DNA from: Deinococcus humi
GTDB taxonomy: Bacteria > Deinococcota > Deinococci > Deinococcales > Deinococcaceae
Length of the DNA stretch: 64,000 nt
Reading direction: 5' to 3'
Assembly: GCF_014201875.1 (NCBI RefSeq)
Contig: NZ_JACHFL010000006.1
Location: 62,001 to 126,000, forward strand
Part shown: in pieces, positions 62,415-64,000 of the stretch
How the letters are laid out: each line of letters begins with the position of its first letter
Numbering within the stretch: the first letter of the stretch is position 1
Notes under the pieces: model-generated
Databases searched by the model: none
What the model saw: only the letters and a program-made list of their open reading frames with translations
Told to the model about the DNA's origin: nothing
Position numbers and translations under genes: made by a program

Positions 62415-63016
62415 GACAGATCAAAATCCTCGAATACATCTCGCTGGACGGCGTTATCCAAGCGCCCGGTGGGCCGGAAGAAGGGTACAGCTATGGCGGC
62501 TGGTGGTGGCCGTTCCACGATCCCGTGCTCGAAGAGGCGATGAACGCAGCACTGGGTCAGTCTTTCGATTTGCTGCTCGGCCGCCGAACTTACGATGCCT
62601 GGGCTGGCTTTTGGCCCACCGCCGACAACGTCCCCGGAGCCGAGAACTTCAACGGGGCGACGAAGTACGTGGCGACCCACCAGCCAGAGAGCCTTTCATG
62701 GGCACCGGCTGAGGACTTGGGTCTGGACATCGTTGAGGGCATTCGCCGCGTTAAAGCGAAAGACGGCCCAGACATCCTGTGCTTTGGCAGCTCGAGCCTG
62801 ACCTCCCTGCTGCTCGAGCATGGACTGGCCGATGAGGTGCATCTCATCGTCGCCCCGGTGTTGCTGGGCCAGGGAACACGGTTTTTTTCGGACACCACGC
62901 CACCGCTCGAGCTTGCACTGGTGACAACAGTGACCGCCCCTTCGGGTGGGGTCTTGAACACATACCGACCGGTTGGCCCCTTGCGGATCGCACCCATGTT
63001 GGAGACGGCTGAGTGA
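62411..63016 (+). CDS. Dihydrofolate reductase-like (RibD C-terminal) protein
   Basis: 201 residues: KILEYISLDGVIQAPGGPEE, FDLLLGRRTYDAWAGFWP, KYVATHQ, LCFGSSSLTSLLLEHGLADE and VHLIVAPVLLGQGTRFFSD are the hallmarks of the DHFR-like family related to RibD/YwjB. It binds NADPH and probably reduces a small substrate; it is not the housekeeping folate enzyme. AGGAGATC lies before ATG 62411. Confidence 0.85.
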   Translation: MRQIKILEYISLDGVIQAPGGPEEGYSYGGWWWPFHDPVLEEAMNAALGQSFDLLLGRRTYDAWAGFWPTADNVPGAENFNGATKYVATHQPESLSWAPAEDLGLDIVEGIRRVKAKDGPDILCFGSSSLTSLLLEHGLADEVHLIVAPVLLGQGTRFFSDTTPPLELALVTTVTAPSGGVLNTYRPVGPLRIAPMLETAE

Positions 63017-63080
63017 GACCGCAAAGAAGAATCTCTGCTCTATGAGAGAGAAGGCCTGTTCTGTACGCACCTGTTCCTGA

Positions 63081-64000
63081 GGAGATCAGAATTCGTGCCG
63101 CCAGCGCCGCTCCCTCGGCAGCGTGTTCCAGAGGGCTGACGGCAAGTGGGCTGCCGAGATCGACCTCGGCCTGCTGGACGGCAAACGCCGCCGGATTACC
63201 CGATACGCGGCCACGGAACGCGAGGCCGAACGCAAACTGGCCGACATGATCGCCGAGAGTGGACGTGGTGCGCTGCAGGCACCCAGCACCACCACTGTTG
63301 ACGAATGGCTGAACGGCTACCTGTCTCGCAAGCACCGGGCCAGGGCCAGCAAGCCCGCGACGGTCCGGGAGGACAAGCGCCTGGCTGGCCTGGTCATCCG
63401 GCACACCGGGAGCCGGAGGCTGACCGCCCTGCATGGCGCGCACGTTCAGGCGATGATGCACGACCACGCCAGCTACAGCCCGCGCACCCGCCGCAAACTG
63501 CTGACCCTGCTGGTCTCCGCGTTGGACGAGGCGGTGGCGCTGGACCTGATCGCCCGCAACCCGGCCAAGGCCATCACCCTCCCCCGTCTCGCCACCCAGG
63601 CCAGCAAGCACCAGGCGTGGAGCAAGGCGCAGGCACAGCGCTTCTTGGAAGAGGTCAAGGGTCACCGGCTGTATGCCCTGTATCGCCTGCTGTTCGGGCA
63701 GGGTCTGCGGCTGGGTGAAGCCATCGCCCTCCAGCTCGACGATCACGACCCGGCCCGCTCTACCCTGTCGATTCACCAGACCATCCAGCGCGAGGACTGG
63801 CAGCAGTCGCGCCGCACGGGGACCGGCACGCCCAAGACGGCGGCGAGCATTCGGCTGCTGACCCTGCCCGCCGATCTAAACGCCGTATTGGTGGCCCATC
63901 GTGAGCGCCTGGCGGTGGAAGCTGAGAAGGGAAAGGCAGCAGGTCTGTGGCGCGAGTGCAGCTGGCTGTTCCCGTCCGAGAGCGGCACGATGCTGGGAGA
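63081..64000 (+). CDS. Tyrosine recombinase/integrase, cut by window end
   Basis: Open from 63081 to the edge. It starts CRQRRSLGSVFQRADGKWAA with EIDLGLLDGKRRRITRYAAT (arm-binding domain), then the core-binding domain (TTVDEWLNGYLSRKHRARAS, VQAMMHDHASYSPRTRRKLL) and the start of the catalytic domain with the first arginine in LLFGQGLRLGEAIALQLDDH. No ATG fits; GTG 63123 is in frame, and the expected start is around 63093 where one base seems missing, so the 5' end may be damaged. It is a fuller relative of the remnants elsewhere in the window. Confidence 0.8.

Noticed and set aside
62844..63776. 310-codon leftward open frame
   Set aside because: Antisense to the integrase and the reductase end, both of which have clear family motifs.

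Overview
The window is high-GC bacterial DNA that reads best as Deinococcus or a close relative. This rests on gene content and protein style (a MXAN_6230/SCO0854-like TerD/RING protein, YrhE-type formate dehydrogenase with DUF1641, abundant decaying IS6-family copies), not on a marker gene. It is accessory-rich and probably plasmid- or island-like: there are no rRNA or ribosomal-protein genes, but at least four tyrosine-recombinase pieces, three IS6-family remnants, an IS4-like remnant and many genes killed by single stops or frameshifts.

Layout. 1-1304: end of a purine-salvage operon (nucleoside hydrolase, then an adenosine deaminase broken by one in-frame TAA). 1307-7526: a mosaic bounded by two related integrase 3' ends. 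It holds a complete IS6-type element with perfect inverted ends, a GH125 alpha-mannosidase, a decayed phytanoyl-CoA-dioxygenase-like gene, an orphan broken cas3, and a signal-peptidase-like protein lacking the usual catalytic lysine. 7938-21117: the main system. A twelve-gene minus-strand operon with overlapping genes encodes a contractile injection system: cap-like protein, sheath, tube, proline-rich protein, LysM protein, VgrG-like spike, small PAAR-position protein, gp25, baseplate J fused to an Asp-box propeller, tail protein I. It is followed by three membrane genes (HExxH protein, small membrane protein, PASTA protein) and an anchored protein. No AAA+ ATPase, tape measure or tail fibre is in the cluster. 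21600-22135: the 3' half of a tRNA-Arg with its terminator and another IS6 remnant, a likely old integration junction.

22154-34726: metabolic and transport genes: a KefB-type antiporter carrying a UBP zinc finger, MFS transporters, two aldo/keto reductases, the formate dehydrogenase/DUF1641 pair, mobile remnants at 31-32 kb, and a membrane-protein/winged-helix pair. 35543-37978: two periplasmic binding proteins, one frameshifted. 38261-48520: TerD/RING protein, an intact and a broken aminoglycoside-phosphotransferase-like gene around a perfect 42-bp palindrome, a PcfJ-like protein with a broken upstream neighbour, and an MFS exporter.

48956-57002: secreted M23 peptidase, StyA-like flavin monooxygenase, a 1046-residue ATPase regulator with a BTAD-like end, and a NarL-type two-component pair. 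57338-64000: a 589-residue lipoprotein, IS6 remnant, a siderophore-type binding protein behind a strong operator-like palindrome, an XRE regulator with an in-frame TAA, a DHFR-like reductase, and an integrase running off the right edge.

Genes that probably work together: the 9.0-21.1 kb injection system; fdh plus DUF1641; the membrane-protein/wHTH pair; the histidine kinase/response regulator pair. Decay is concentrated around the mobile-element junctions.
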